A DNA stretch of 64,000 nt, from assembly GCA_016710595.1 (NCBI GenBank), contig JADJVM010000008.1, positions 1,240,001 through 1,304,000 on the forward strand, read 5' to 3'. Every line of letters begins with the position of its first letter. Position 1 is the first letter of the stretch. Shown here piece by piece: positions 16,608-23,868 of this stretch. This stretch comes from Niastella sp. (GTDB lineage: Bacteria; Bacteroidota; Bacteroidia; Chitinophagales; Chitinophagaceae). The notes beneath the pieces are model-generated. The model did not search any database. It worked only from the letters and a program-made list of their open reading frames with translations, and was not told where the DNA came from. The position numbers and the translations under genes were made by a program.

Positions 16608-18074
16608 ATGTTATCCAAATTACTCATTCCCGCAATTATGGCCATTTTGGCGATACTCTTTCTTCAATTATTTTCTTCCTCATCCACACAAATACCAAAG
16701 CCTGTATTGAATGATGTGGCTTATTTTAATTTTAACGATAGCGCTCCCATTATACCGGTAAATACAAAAGGTTATAAGGGTACTACCATCACTAAAAATA
16801 TGAATGAAATTCATTTTACAAGCGCCACGGATAATGATTATTACCGCACCGATACCACCAACAGGCATTGTTTCCTGTATGTAGAAACCCGGGTGGATGA
16901 GTTTTTTAATGATCATGCAAAACGGGTACCGCTAAATTTATCTATTGTAATAGACCGAAGCGGGTCCATGGAAGGTGATAAAATTAAATATGCCCGGGAA
17001 GCAGCCATTTATATTATTGAACAGCTTAAACCCGAAGACAGGGTTAATATTATTGCATATGATGATAAAGTTACCCTAATACAGGCATCTACTGCTGTAA
17101 CAGACAAACAGCTATTAAAGAAAAAAATTGCGGCAATTTATCCCGGTGGCTCTACCAATTTATGGGGCGGCACTGAAAAAGGATATGAACAAATAAAAAA
17201 TAATTTTATGCCCGGCGCTATCAACAGGGTTTTATTATTAAGTGATGGATTAGCAAACGAGGGGCTTACGGATGAAAAGGCTATCACCTATAAAGTACAA
17301 CAATATAAAGATAAAGAGGGCATCACTTTTTCCAGCTTTGGTTTAGGTTTAGATTATAATGAAAATCTAATGACGGCTATGGCAGAGAGTGGAACGGGGA
17401 ATTATTATTTTATAGAATCTGCCGCAAACCTGGCTGGTATTTTTAGTAAAGAATTAAATGGATTGATGAATATAGCAGCTCAAAATACAGCGCTCAAAAT
17501 TGAAGTTCCACAGGGTGTTACCGTTGAAAAAGTATATCATGTACCATCTACCAATAATGGCAATACACTACAATTTAATTTAAGGGATTTATTTTCACAG
17601 GAGAGTAAAGGCATCTTGCTGTATTGCCGTATTGATAACCAGGTGAACCAGGCGCTTACATTTACTTCTACTTTAAGCTACCAGGCTACCAGGCAAAAAC
17701 AATTAGAAACCCTGGTGAATAAAAATATCATTTACCCCATGCCCAGTTTGGAAAAATATGAATTTGCATTTAATGAAAAAGTGATTCAACAGGCCATCTT
17801 AAACCAGGCGAATGAAAATATGGAAAAAGCAATTGCCGAAGCTGATATGGGGCACTATGAAAATGCACAAACAATAAGTGATAAGAATAATTCTTACCTG
17901 CAAAAAAACAATCATTATGTATCTGGCTCTGCCGAATTAAAAAAACTAAAGGATGAAATTGTAAGTTATAATGCAAAATTGGTAACAGCCGATACCATGA
18001 GTGTGGACGACATAAAACGAATGCAAAAATCTACCAAGGAAGCGAATTATAAAATCCGTACAAAAAAGCATTGA
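16608..18074 (+). CDS. von Willebrand factor type A domain protein, membrane-anchored or secreted
   Basis: A 488-residue protein with an N-terminal hydrophobic segment (5-22) and a VWA domain from about residue 105 to 290. The metal-ion-dependent adhesion site DRSGS is at 116-120 (DxSxS), with the later conserved Asp in LLLSDGLANEG. After it come a beta-rich region and a charged helical C-terminal segment (about 395-488). Proteins of this type (YfbK-like) are common in Bacteroidota as envelope proteins of unknown function; metal-dependent protein binding is the likely biochemical role. It is monocistronic, flanked by the orphan terminator and a bidirectional hairpin. The CATCC near its start (16584) is considered separately and rejected as a promoter. 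Confidence 0.82.
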   Translation: MLSKLLIPAIMAILAILFLQLFSSSSTQIPKPVLNDVAYFNFNDSAPIIPVNTKGYKGTTITKNMNEIHFTSATDNDYYRTDTTNRHCFLYVETRVDEFFNDHAKRVPLNLSIVIDRSGSMEGDKIKYAREAAIYIIEQLKPEDRVNIIAYDDKVTLIQASTAVTDKQLLKKKIAAIYPGGSTNLWGGTEKGYEQIKNNFMPGAINRVLLLSDGLANEGLTDEKAITYKVQQYKDKEGITFSSFGLGLDYNENLMTAMAESGTGNYYFIESAANLAGIFSKELNGLMNIAAQNTALKIEVPQGVTVEKVYHVPSTNNGNTLQFNLRDLFSQESKGILLYCRIDNQVNQALTFTSTLSYQATRQKQLETLVNKNIIYPMPSLEKYEFAFNEKVIQQAILNQANENMEKAIAEADMGHYENAQTISDKNNSYLQKNNHYVSGSAELKKLKDEIVSYNAKLVTADTMSVDDIKRMQKSTKEANYKIRTKKH

Positions 18075-18100
18075 TATTATTTCCTGGCTTTACACAACAA

Positions 18101-18128
18101 AGAAGCTCCCTTTATTCAGGGAGCTTCT
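18101..18128. terminator. bidirectional terminator between the VWA gene and iscA
   Basis: An 11-base perfect stem (AGAAGCTCCCT / AGGGAGCTTCT) with a six-base loop, midway between two convergent genes. Confidence 0.8.
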
Positions 18129-18151
18129 TCTATAATGTGAAAAAAAATATC

Positions 18152-18508
18152 TTAAACTGCGAAACTTTCGCCGCAACCACAACTCCTGCTCGCATTCGGG
18201 TTATTAAAATAAAATCCTTTACCATTTAGGCCATCACTAAATTCTAATTCAGTATTTACGAGGTATAAAAAGCTTTTTAAATCTGTTACGATCTTGATCC
18301 CTTTATCTTCAAAAACCTGATCCATGGGTTTTGTTTCATTATCAAAATCCATTTTATAACTCAGGCCACTACAGCCGCCACCTACTACCCCTACCCGTAA
18401 AAAATAAGAAGCATCATTTGCTACTCCGGCGTCTGCCATTAATTGATCTACTTTGGCCTTTGCCTTATCGCTTATGTATATACTATTTTCTGTAGATACC
18501 ATATTCAT
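18152..18508 (-). CDS. iscA: iron-sulfur cluster carrier, IscA/HesB family
   Basis: A 118-residue A-type Fe-S carrier. The three conserved cysteines are C46 (GGGCSGLSY) and C110/C112 (SCGCGESF), the expected cluster or iron ligands. It passes Fe-S clusters assembled on IscU to target apoproteins in the cytoplasm. It is the last gene of iscS-iscU-iscA, 20 bases after iscU. Start choice is between two ATGs two codons apart. The alternative names ErpA or SufA cannot be separated by sequence alone; the operon context favours IscA. Confidence 0.92.
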   Translation of the reverse strand: MNMVSTENSIYISDKAKAKVDQLMADAGVANDASYFLRVGVVGGGCSGLSYKMDFDNETKPMDQVFEDKGIKIVTDLKSFLYLVNTELEFSDGLNGKGFYFNNPNASRSCGCGESFAV

Positions 18509-18528
18509 TCATTTTAAAAAGAATAATT

Positions 18529-18948
18529 CTAGTGAACTACGCTTTCTTCAAATTTAATTGCTTCCATACCATTCTTTACCCGGTAGTCATTAATAGCACC
18601 TTTGATTGCATCTTCGGCTAAAACGGAGCAGTGTATTTTCACCGGCGGCAGGCTAAGTTCTTCAACAATGGCCATATTATCTATTTTCAAAGCATCGTCA
18701 ATTGACTTGCCTTTTAACCATTCTGTTGCCAGTGAAGAAGAAGCAATGGCAGAACCGCAACCAAATGTTTTAAATTTTGCATCTGTAATCATTCCTGTTG
18801 ATTCGTCAACTTCTATTTGCAAACGCATTACGTCGCCACATTCGGGGGCGCCTACCAATCCGGTGCCTACATTTTTACTTGATTTATCAAGGGTGCCCAC
18901 ATTTTTTGGGTTGCTGTAATGATCTATTACTTTATCTGAATATGCCAT
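18529..18948 (-). CDS. iscU: Fe-S cluster assembly scaffold IscU
   Basis: A 139-residue scaffold on which [2Fe-2S] clusters are built from IscS-derived sulfur. The conserved ligands C37 (in ECGD, with D39), C64 (FGCGSA) and C107 (IHCSVLAEDAI) are all present. The LPPVK motif (100-104), which is the recognition site for the HscA chaperone in IscU proteins, is intact although neither hscA nor hscB is in this cluster. It lies between iscS and iscA in the minus-strand operon. The scaffold identity is clear; it is not of SufU or NifU type, since it lacks the SufU insertion and the extra NifU domains. Confidence 0.95.
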   Translation of the reverse strand: MAYSDKVIDHYSNPKNVGTLDKSSKNVGTGLVGAPECGDVMRLQIEVDESTGMITDAKFKTFGCGSAIASSSLATEWLKGKSIDDALKIDNMAIVEELSLPPVKIHCSVLAEDAIKGAINDYRVKNGMEAIKFEESVVH

Positions 18949-19005
18949 GATCTTTATTTTTTATTCTAATTTAATAAAATTTTTTCTGAATCTCTAATAT
19001 TATAA

Positions 19006-20223
19006 TTAATGAGCTGCCCATTCAATTGTGTTTAAGTCAATTCCTTCTTTATACATCTCCCAAAGCGGACTCATTTCTCTCAGTTTTAAAACGGTTTCAC
19101 TTATTGCTTTAATGGTGTATTCAATTTGCTCATCGGTAGTAAACCTACCCAATCCAAAACGTAGCGAACTATGTGCCAAATCATCACCCAGGCCCAGTGC
19201 TTTTAACACATAACTAGGTTCCAGTGAGGCAGAAGTGCAGGCAGATCCTGAACTTAAGGCAATGTTTTTATTGAACCCCATAAGCAATCCTTCACCTTCT
19301 ACATGTTTAAAAGAAATATTGGCAACATGTGGTAAACGATGTTCCCGGCTACCATTTACATAAGCTTCTTCTAATTTTAATAATTCTTTTTCCAGGTGAT
19401 CTCGCATTTTACTGATGCGTTGTGTATCGGATTCCATTTCCTGCATACACAATTCGCACGCTTTACCAAAACCTACAATACCTGGAACATTTAAAGTACC
19501 GCTACGCATACCTCTTTCATGGCCCCCACCATCCATTTGTGCGGTAACTTTTACTCTTGGATTTTTACGGCGTACATATAAGGCACCCACTCCTTTGGGG
19601 CCATACATTTTATGGGCAGTAAAAGCCATTAAATCAATGCCATCTTTATTTACATCTACAGGTACTTTACCAACTGCTTGTGTAGCATCCGTAAAAAACA
19701 ATACTCCATTTTTACGGGCAATGGCGCTAATTTCTTTTACGGGCTGTATGGTACCAATTTCGTTATTGGCATACATAATCGCAATAAGAATCGTGGAAGG
19801 CTTAATAGCTGCTTCCAATTCTTTAAGGTCAATCAACCCTTCCTTATCTACCTGAAGGTAAGTTACTTCCCCGCCAATTTTTTCTATGTGTTTACAAGTA
19901 TCCAATACCGCTTTATGTTCGGTAGTGGCAGTAATAATATGGTTTCCTTTTGATGAATACATTTCGTACACACCTTTTATAGCCAGGTTATCTGCTTCGG
20001 TAGCGCCAGAAGTAAAAATAATTTCTTTAGGGTCTGCACCTATTAATTTGGCAACCTGCCCACGGGCATAATCTACAGCTTCTTCAGCCTGCCAGCCAAA
20101 TGGATGGTTACGGCTTGCCGCATTTCCAAAATGATCTAAAAAATATGGCGTCATGGCATCAAATACCCTCTTGTCCATTTGAGTGGTAGCATTGTTATCG
20201 AGATAAATCGGTAAATTCAACAT
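19006..20223 (-). CDS. iscS: cysteine desulfurase IscS
   Basis: A 405-residue class V aminotransferase-fold enzyme that converts cysteine to alanine and delivers persulfide sulfur for Fe-S cluster and thio-cofactor synthesis. K205 (TAHKMYGPKG) is the PLP lysine and C329 (SSGSACTSASLEPS) the catalytic cysteine; both positions and the long active-site loop match group I (IscS/NifS) enzymes. It is the first gene of the isc operon, with a TAAATTTG promoter and an unusually strong Shine-Dalgarno sequence for this phylum. No iscR, hscAB or fdx accompanies it. Its upstream region is shared with the divergent epimerase gene. Confidence 0.96.
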   Translation of the reverse strand: MLNLPIYLDNNATTQMDKRVFDAMTPYFLDHFGNAASRNHPFGWQAEEAVDYARGQVAKLIGADPKEIIFTSGATEADNLAIKGVYEMYSSKGNHIITATTEHKAVLDTCKHIEKIGGEVTYLQVDKEGLIDLKELEAAIKPSTILIAIMYANNEIGTIQPVKEISAIARKNGVLFFTDATQAVGKVPVDVNKDGIDLMAFTAHKMYGPKGVGALYVRRKNPRVKVTAQMDGGGHERGMRSGTLNVPGIVGFGKACELCMQEMESDTQRISKMRDHLEKELLKLEEAYVNGSREHRLPHVANISFKHVEGEGLLMGFNKNIALSSGSACTSASLEPSYVLKALGLGDDLAHSSLRFGLGRFTTDEQIEYTIKAISETVLKLREMSPLWEMYKEGIDLNTIEWAAH

Positions 20224-20227
20224 AAAA

Positions 20228-20237
20228 TTTCCTCCCT
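20228..20237 (-). promoter_or_regulatory. strong ribosome binding site of iscS
   Basis: On the minus strand the sequence AGGGAGGAAA precedes the ATG with about seven bases between GGAGG and the start codon. Most other starts in this window have A/T-rich leaders with no such match, so this one stands out. Confidence 0.6.
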
Positions 20238-20261
20238 GTGTTTTACTATTATATGATATCG

Positions 20262-20269
20262 CAAATTTA
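20262..20269 (-). promoter_or_regulatory. -7 promoter element (TAAATTTG) of the isc operon
   Basis: Exact TAnnTTTG on the minus strand, 38 bases before the iscS ATG. The -33 region has TTAG but no exact TTG. Confidence 0.5.
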
Positions 20270-20317
20270 CTGCAAAAAGGTTCTAATTTAGCAGTTAAAA
20301 TAACCTTTCCCCCATCA

Positions 20318-20336
20318 TTTTACGGATTTCGTAAAA
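20318..20336. promoter_or_regulatory. inverted repeat, candidate operator between iscS and mce
   Basis: TTTTACG-GATTT-CGTAAAA is a perfect 7-base inverted repeat with a five-base spacer. It lies 24 bases before the epimerase start and about 95 bases before iscS. It has no T-tract and is not at the end of a gene, so a protein-binding site is more likely than a terminator. The regulator is unknown. Confidence 0.4.
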
Positions 20337-20359
20337 CGATATAATGCCCAATTTAATAT

Positions 20360-20767
20360 ATGCTAAAAACAGAACATATAGGAGTTGCCGTAAAAAATTT
20401 AAAAGAAGCCATCCCAATTTTTGAAAAGCTGCTTAATAGTTCATGTTACAAAACAGAAATGGTTGAATCTGAACAGGTAAATACCGCTTTTTTTAAACAG
20501 GGAGATACAAAAATTGAACTTTTAGAAAGCACTACACCCGATGGAGTAATATCCAGATTTATCGAAAAAAAAGGAGAAGGAATACACCATATTGCTTTTG
20601 AAACAGCAGATATCGCTTCAGAAATGAAGAGATTGCAAGATGAAGGCTTTATTTTATTGAACGAAAAACCCAAAAGAGGGGCAGATAACAAGTTAGTTTG
20701 TTTTCTGCATCCTAAATCTACAAAAGGGGTACTAATAGAACTTTGCCAGGAAATTAAAACACCTTAA
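20360..20767 (+). CDS. mce: methylmalonyl-CoA epimerase
   Basis: A 135-residue VOC-superfamily protein of the methylmalonyl-CoA/ethylmalonyl-CoA epimerase type, which interconverts the (S) and (R) isomers of methylmalonyl-CoA between propionyl-CoA carboxylase and the B12 mutase. Two beta-alpha-beta-beta-beta halves are visible. Candidate metal ligands are the His in EHIGVAV at the N-terminus, the His pair in GIHHIAFE, and the Glu in GVLIELC near the C-terminus. Length and motif order match the family. It begins a short + strand run with the gamma-carbonic-anhydrase-like gene ten bases downstream. It fits the mutase subunit at the start of the window. Confidence 0.9.
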   Translation: MLKTEHIGVAVKNLKEAIPIFEKLLNSSCYKTEMVESEQVNTAFFKQGDTKIELLESTTPDGVISRFIEKKGEGIHHIAFETADIASEMKRLQDEGFILLNEKPKRGADNKLVCFLHPKSTKGVLIELCQEIKTP

Positions 20768-20777
20768 TCATTCAACG

Positions 20778-21290
20778 ATGCCTGTAATATTACCCGTTCA
20801 TGGAATAAGCCCGCAATGGGGAGAAGATTGTTTTATTGCCCCAAACGCCAGTATTGTAGGTGATGTGCAAATGGGGAACCAATGCAGTGTTTGGTTCAAT
20901 GCTGTACTTCGTGGCGATGTAAACAGCATTCGCATGGGAAACAAAGTAAACATACAAGATGGGGCGGTAATTCATTGCACTTATCAAAAAACGAAAACTA
21001 TTTTAGGAAATAATGTAAGTGTGGGGCACAATGCAATCGTACATGGCTGCGTTATAGAAGATAATGTATTAGTAGGCATGGGGGCAATTATAATGGACAA
21101 TGCACATATTGGTACAAATTGTATTATTGCCGCCGGTGCGGTAGTACTGGAAAATACAAAAGTAGAATCTGGTAGTATTTATGCCGGAGTACCGGCAAAA
21201 AAAGTAAAGGATGTAAGCCCAGAATTAATACAGGGTGAGATCATACGGATTGCGGATAATTATATTAAATATAGTAACTGGTTTAAATAA
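20778..21290 (+). CDS. gamma-carbonic anhydrase-like hexapeptide protein
   Basis: A 170-residue left-handed beta-helix protein of the gamma-carbonic anhydrase / PaaY / YrdA family. Hexapeptide repeats run through most of the chain, and the three zinc-type histidines are present in the pattern VIHCTYQ ... SVGHNAIVHGC. These proteins form trimers with metal at the subunit interfaces; many lack measurable carbonic anhydrase activity and their role is unclear. It follows mce by ten bases and is likely cotranscribed with it. A thioesterase role, as for PaaY, is one alternative. Confidence 0.88.
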   Translation: MPVILPVHGISPQWGEDCFIAPNASIVGDVQMGNQCSVWFNAVLRGDVNSIRMGNKVNIQDGAVIHCTYQKTKTILGNNVSVGHNAIVHGCVIEDNVLVGMGAIIMDNAHIGTNCIIAAGAVVLENTKVESGSIYAGVPAKKVKDVSPELIQGEIIRIADNYIKYSNWFK

Positions 21291-21335
21291 AAAAATTAAC
21301 TTTTAATCTTTTGATTTTACCAATACCTTTAAAAT

Positions 21336-21515
21336 ATGAAGAACAAAGGAATGATATTGATGGCTGCTTTTGGTTGCATGATGTTAATGAGCAGTTGTTT
21401 CATCTTTAGAAAAAAAGAAAAATTAGGCTGCCCCAATGATGCCCGGGGAATGTCGCAAGATGAAATTGTGCAAAAAGCAAATAAGAAAAAATATAAAGGA
21501 GGATCTAAGTTTTAG
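21336..21515 (+). CDS. 59-residue lipoprotein
   Basis: A short ORF with an ATG at 21336 and TAG at 21513-21515. The N-terminus is a clear lipoprotein signal (MKNKGMILMAAFGCMMLMSS followed by C21), and the mature part is about 39 residues, strongly basic and lysine-rich at the end (KANKKKYKGGSKF), with one more Cys (in LGCPND). Nothing identifies its function. It sits 45 bases after the carbonic-anhydrase-like gene and before another small unknown gene. It falls below the length at which many gene callers report ORFs, so it is easily missed. Confidence 0.65.
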   Translation: MKNKGMILMAAFGCMMLMSSCFIFRKKEKLGCPNDARGMSQDEIVQKANKKKYKGGSKF

Positions 21516-21554
21516 AGATGAACCAATATATACCTATTAAAAACCAATATACCT

Positions 21555-21857
21555 ATGTGTTATGAACTAAAAACCATGAATGGTGGTACCGAAGCCGTGA
21601 TTGACGACAATTGCGGCGTCATTAAATTTTATGCCATTGCAAAAACCCTGGCAGACGACTTGCAGGTAACATTTCTGAACCAGGTAGATGAAAGCCAGGA
21701 CCTGGATTGGGATTTTGTTTATAAGCAGCAGTTTCTTACTCTGCATTTTAATACGTTTAATGGGGTAAGCATTGTACCACATCAGTTGAAGAAAAAAAAT
21801 AAAGAAATAAAAGTGATAAGGGAGCTCGCTCATTTTCTTGAAAAAAGAATTTACTAA
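21555..21857 (+). CDS. small hypothetical protein
   Basis: A 100-residue soluble protein with no signal peptide and no family I recognise. It begins MCYELKTMNGGTEAVID, contains a Trp/Asp-rich stretch (QDLDWDFVY) and ends in a lysine-rich helix (LKKKNKEIKVIRELAHFLEKR). The codon use resembles its neighbours, and a good terminator follows 27 bases after the stop, which together support a real gene. It lies 40 bases after the small lipoprotein. Confidence 0.6.
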   Translation: MCYELKTMNGGTEAVIDDNCGVIKFYAIAKTLADDLQVTFLNQVDESQDLDWDFVYKQQFLTLHFNTFNGVSIVPHQLKKKNKEIKVIRELAHFLEKRIY

Positions 21858-21883
21858 CCCCTTTTTTCTTTTTAGAATATGAA

Positions 21884-21915
21884 ATACCGAAGCTATTTTT
21901 GCTTCGGTATTTTTT
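21884..21915 (+). terminator. intrinsic terminator
   Basis: Stem ATACCGAAGC / GCTTCGGTAT with a seven-base loop, followed by T5. It ends the small gene run that starts at mce and shows that the AI-2E family gene must start further downstream. Confidence 0.85.
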
Positions 21916-21941
21916 GGCAGTATTTTAGCCTGATAATTAAC

Positions 21942-23096
21942 ATGAACCAAAACCCCATTTCACCTTTTAAAGAGTGGCCTTTTTTTGTTAGGCTTTCTGC
22001 CACCCTGCTTTCCATCATATTAATTGGTTTTATACTCACTTATTTTAGTATGCTGGTGACCCCTCTTTTTATTTCTATCTTATTATCCATACTCCTGTTA
22101 CCACTTACCAGATTTTTAGAAAGAATAAGATTCCCCCGGTCTATGGCCGCACTCACTGCAGTATTATTTACCCTCTTCGTTTTCGTGGGTTTACTCTATT
22201 TACTTTCTTCCCAGATCATTGCCTTTACCAATGATTATGATTCTATCAAAAAGAACATTCTTGAACATTATGACCATTTACAGCAATGGCTCAAAAGCCA
22301 GTTTGGTATTAGCCTCAAAACACAATCTCAATTTTTGAATGATGCCACAGCAAATATTCGTGGCCAGGGTGCAGGCTATATCAAAAAAACAGTAACAACC
22401 CTTACTGATACTTTATTACTGATCATTTTTATTATTATTTATACTTTTCTTATTCTGTATTATCGCAAGCTCATCCGAAATTTTTTATTCGCATTATTTA
22501 CTAAAGAACATGAGCAAAAAGTGTATGAGGTTTTAAATGAAAGTAAGCTGGTAGTTAAAAGTTATATGACAGGCTTAGTTATAGAAATGGGTATTGTATC
22601 ACTTGCCAATACCATTGTTCTCATGTTATGTGGTGTGGAATATGCTGTATTCCTCGGACTCTTAACCGGTATTCTCAATATCATCCCATTTATTGGCATT
22701 TACTCCGGTATTGCCATTACTTTTCTTATTACACTCACTACCGATGCAAGTACGGCACAAATAGCATGGGTAGTGGGCGGGCTTGTGATAGTGCATTTTA
22801 TTGATGCTAATTTTTTAATGCCCCGCATAGTGGGTTCCAAAGTAAAAATAAATGCACTTATTACCATTTTAGGTGCTGTAATTGGTGGCACCCTGATGGG
22901 CATCCCCGGTGTATTTTTTGCACTGCCTACCATCGCCATGTTAAAAATAATTTTTGAACGTATCCCTGATTTACAACCCTGGGGAATGTTATTTGGAGAT
23001 GAAGTCTATACTTCTAATTCCTTTACAAGCCGACTAAAGCGAAGGTTGAATATTAAAAATATTGAATTAAAAGAAAGTGAAAAAAGTAAAACATAA
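21942..23096 (+). CDS. AI-2E family (PerM-like) transporter
   Basis: A 384-residue membrane protein of the AI-2E exporter / PerM / UPF0118 family with about eight hydrophobic segments. The conserved segment GLLTGILNIIPFIGIYSG near the middle and HFIDANFLMPRIVGSKVKINAL near the end are family hallmarks. Members export a range of small molecules or sodium ions; the substrate here is unknown. I placed the start at the ATG at 21942 (MNQNPISPFKEW) because the in-frame extension to 21879 runs through the preceding terminator. It appears to be monocistronic. Confidence 0.88.
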   Translation: MNQNPISPFKEWPFFVRLSATLLSIILIGFILTYFSMLVTPLFISILLSILLLPLTRFLERIRFPRSMAALTAVLFTLFVFVGLLYLLSSQIIAFTNDYDSIKKNILEHYDHLQQWLKSQFGISLKTQSQFLNDATANIRGQGAGYIKKTVTTLTDTLLLIIFIIIYTFLILYYRKLIRNFLFALFTKEHEQKVYEVLNESKLVVKSYMTGLVIEMGIVSLANTIVLMLCGVEYAVFLGLLTGILNIIPFIGIYSGIAITFLITLTTDASTAQIAWVVGGLVIVHFIDANFLMPRIVGSKVKINALITILGAVIGGTLMGIPGVFFALPTIAMLKIIFERIPDLQPWGMLFGDEVYTSNSFTSRLKRRLNIKNIELKESEKSKT

Positions 23097-23138
23097 AAGC
23101 TTGAATAAATTCATACCTGCTAACAATCATAAATATTT

Positions 23139-23146
23139 TAAATTTG
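23139..23146 (+). promoter_or_regulatory. -7 promoter element (TAAATTTG) of the 118-aa secreted protein gene
   Basis: Exact TAnnTTTG, 25 bases before the ATG at 23172. Confidence 0.5.
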
Positions 23147-23171
23147 CAATTCAATACATAATTTTTAGAAT

Positions 23172-23528
23172 ATGAAAAAAATACTTTTTAGTTTATTTAC
23201 CGGTTTAATTCTTTCGTTTGCCGCCAATGCCCAAAGCCAGGAAGCCGGCACTTTTGACAGCACTTTACAATTAATGAATGTAGAAGCTTCTTGCGGGCAA
23301 TGTAATTTTGGTTTAGAAGGTGAAGGCTGTGCATTGGCTATAAGAATAGGTAAAAAAGCTTATTTTGTAGACGGTGTAAAAATTGATCAATTTGGTGATG
23401 CCCATGATAAAGATGGTTTTTGTGAAGCAGTGCGTAAAGCACAGGTTCAGGGGAAAGTAACCCGTGGCCATTTTAAAGCATCTTATATAAAAATATTACC
23501 GGTAAGTTCACCAGTACCAAACCAATAA
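23172..23528 (+). CDS. small secreted Cys-rich protein (DUF6370-like)
   Basis: A 118-residue protein with a signal peptide ending ANAQ. The mature domain carries paired cysteines in EASCGQCNFG and EGCALAIR and a further Cys in DGFCEAVRKAQ, followed by VTRGHFKASYIKILP. This arrangement resembles the small secreted family known to me as DUF6370, which has no assigned function. The CxxC suggests metal or disulfide chemistry in the periplasm. It has its own promoter and shares a terminator with the convergent dodecin-like gene. Confidence 0.7.
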   Translation: MKKILFSLFTGLILSFAANAQSQEAGTFDSTLQLMNVEASCGQCNFGLEGEGCALAIRIGKKAYFVDGVKIDQFGDAHDKDGFCEAVRKAQVQGKVTRGHFKASYIKILPVSSPVPNQ

Positions 23529-23554
23529 GACAAGGCAGCATTAAGATTGAATTA

Positions 23555-23584
23555 AAAAGCCGGGAAAATAATTTCCCGGCTTTT
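23555..23584. terminator. bidirectional terminator
   Basis: Perfect 13-base stem (AAAAGCCGGGAAA / TTTCCCGGCTTTT) with a four-base loop between two convergent genes. Confidence 0.85.
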
Positions 23585-23602
23585 AAAATCAATACATTGT
23601 AT

Positions 23603-23815
23603 TTAGCGTTCCCCATCATTCACCCTAAAAGAAACTTTACAAATGCATCCATAAGATACAATTTCTCCATCTTTTACATGGGCTTTCATATCTTTTACAT
23701 ACACGGAATCAATATTTTTGATTGTTTTAGAAACTTCTTTTACCGCTTGCTTAATTGCATCATCAAAACTTTTATCAGATGACGCAATTACTTCTAATAC
23801 TTTTACAATAGCCAT
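23603..23815 (-). CDS. dodecin-like protein lacking the usual flavin contacts
   Basis: A 70-residue protein with the beta-alpha-beta-beta layout and length of dodecins, small dodecameric flavin or ligand storage proteins. The pattern SxKSFDDAIKxAV ... DGEIVSYGCICKVSFRV aligns over the whole chain. In flavin-binding dodecins a Trp stacks on the isoalloxazine ring in NLDW and a Gln follows Tyr in HYQV; here those positions are Ser37 (NIDS) and Gly56 (SYGC). Two cysteines (C57, C59) take the place of polar residues nearby. The fold is likely retained, but a different ligand, such as calcium or none, is expected. It has a near-consensus promoter (TATATTTA) upstream. Confidence 0.85.
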   Translation of the reverse strand: MAIVKVLEVIASSDKSFDDAIKQAVKEVSKTIKNIDSVYVKDMKAHVKDGEIVSYGCICKVSFRVNDGER

Positions 23816-23868
23816 AGTTCTTTTTAAATTTTAAAGTGAAACAATTATTATTCTTAAATATACTACAA

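Noticed and set aside
16584..16608. CATCC-N16-TGTA just before the VWA gene, resembling the ECF motif
   Set aside because: The second element is TGTA rather than CGTA and overlaps the ATG at 16608, so it could not drive that start.
21879..21941. N-terminal extension of the AI-2E family gene
   Set aside because: It runs through the stem-loop terminator at 21884-21915 and adds no family sequence.
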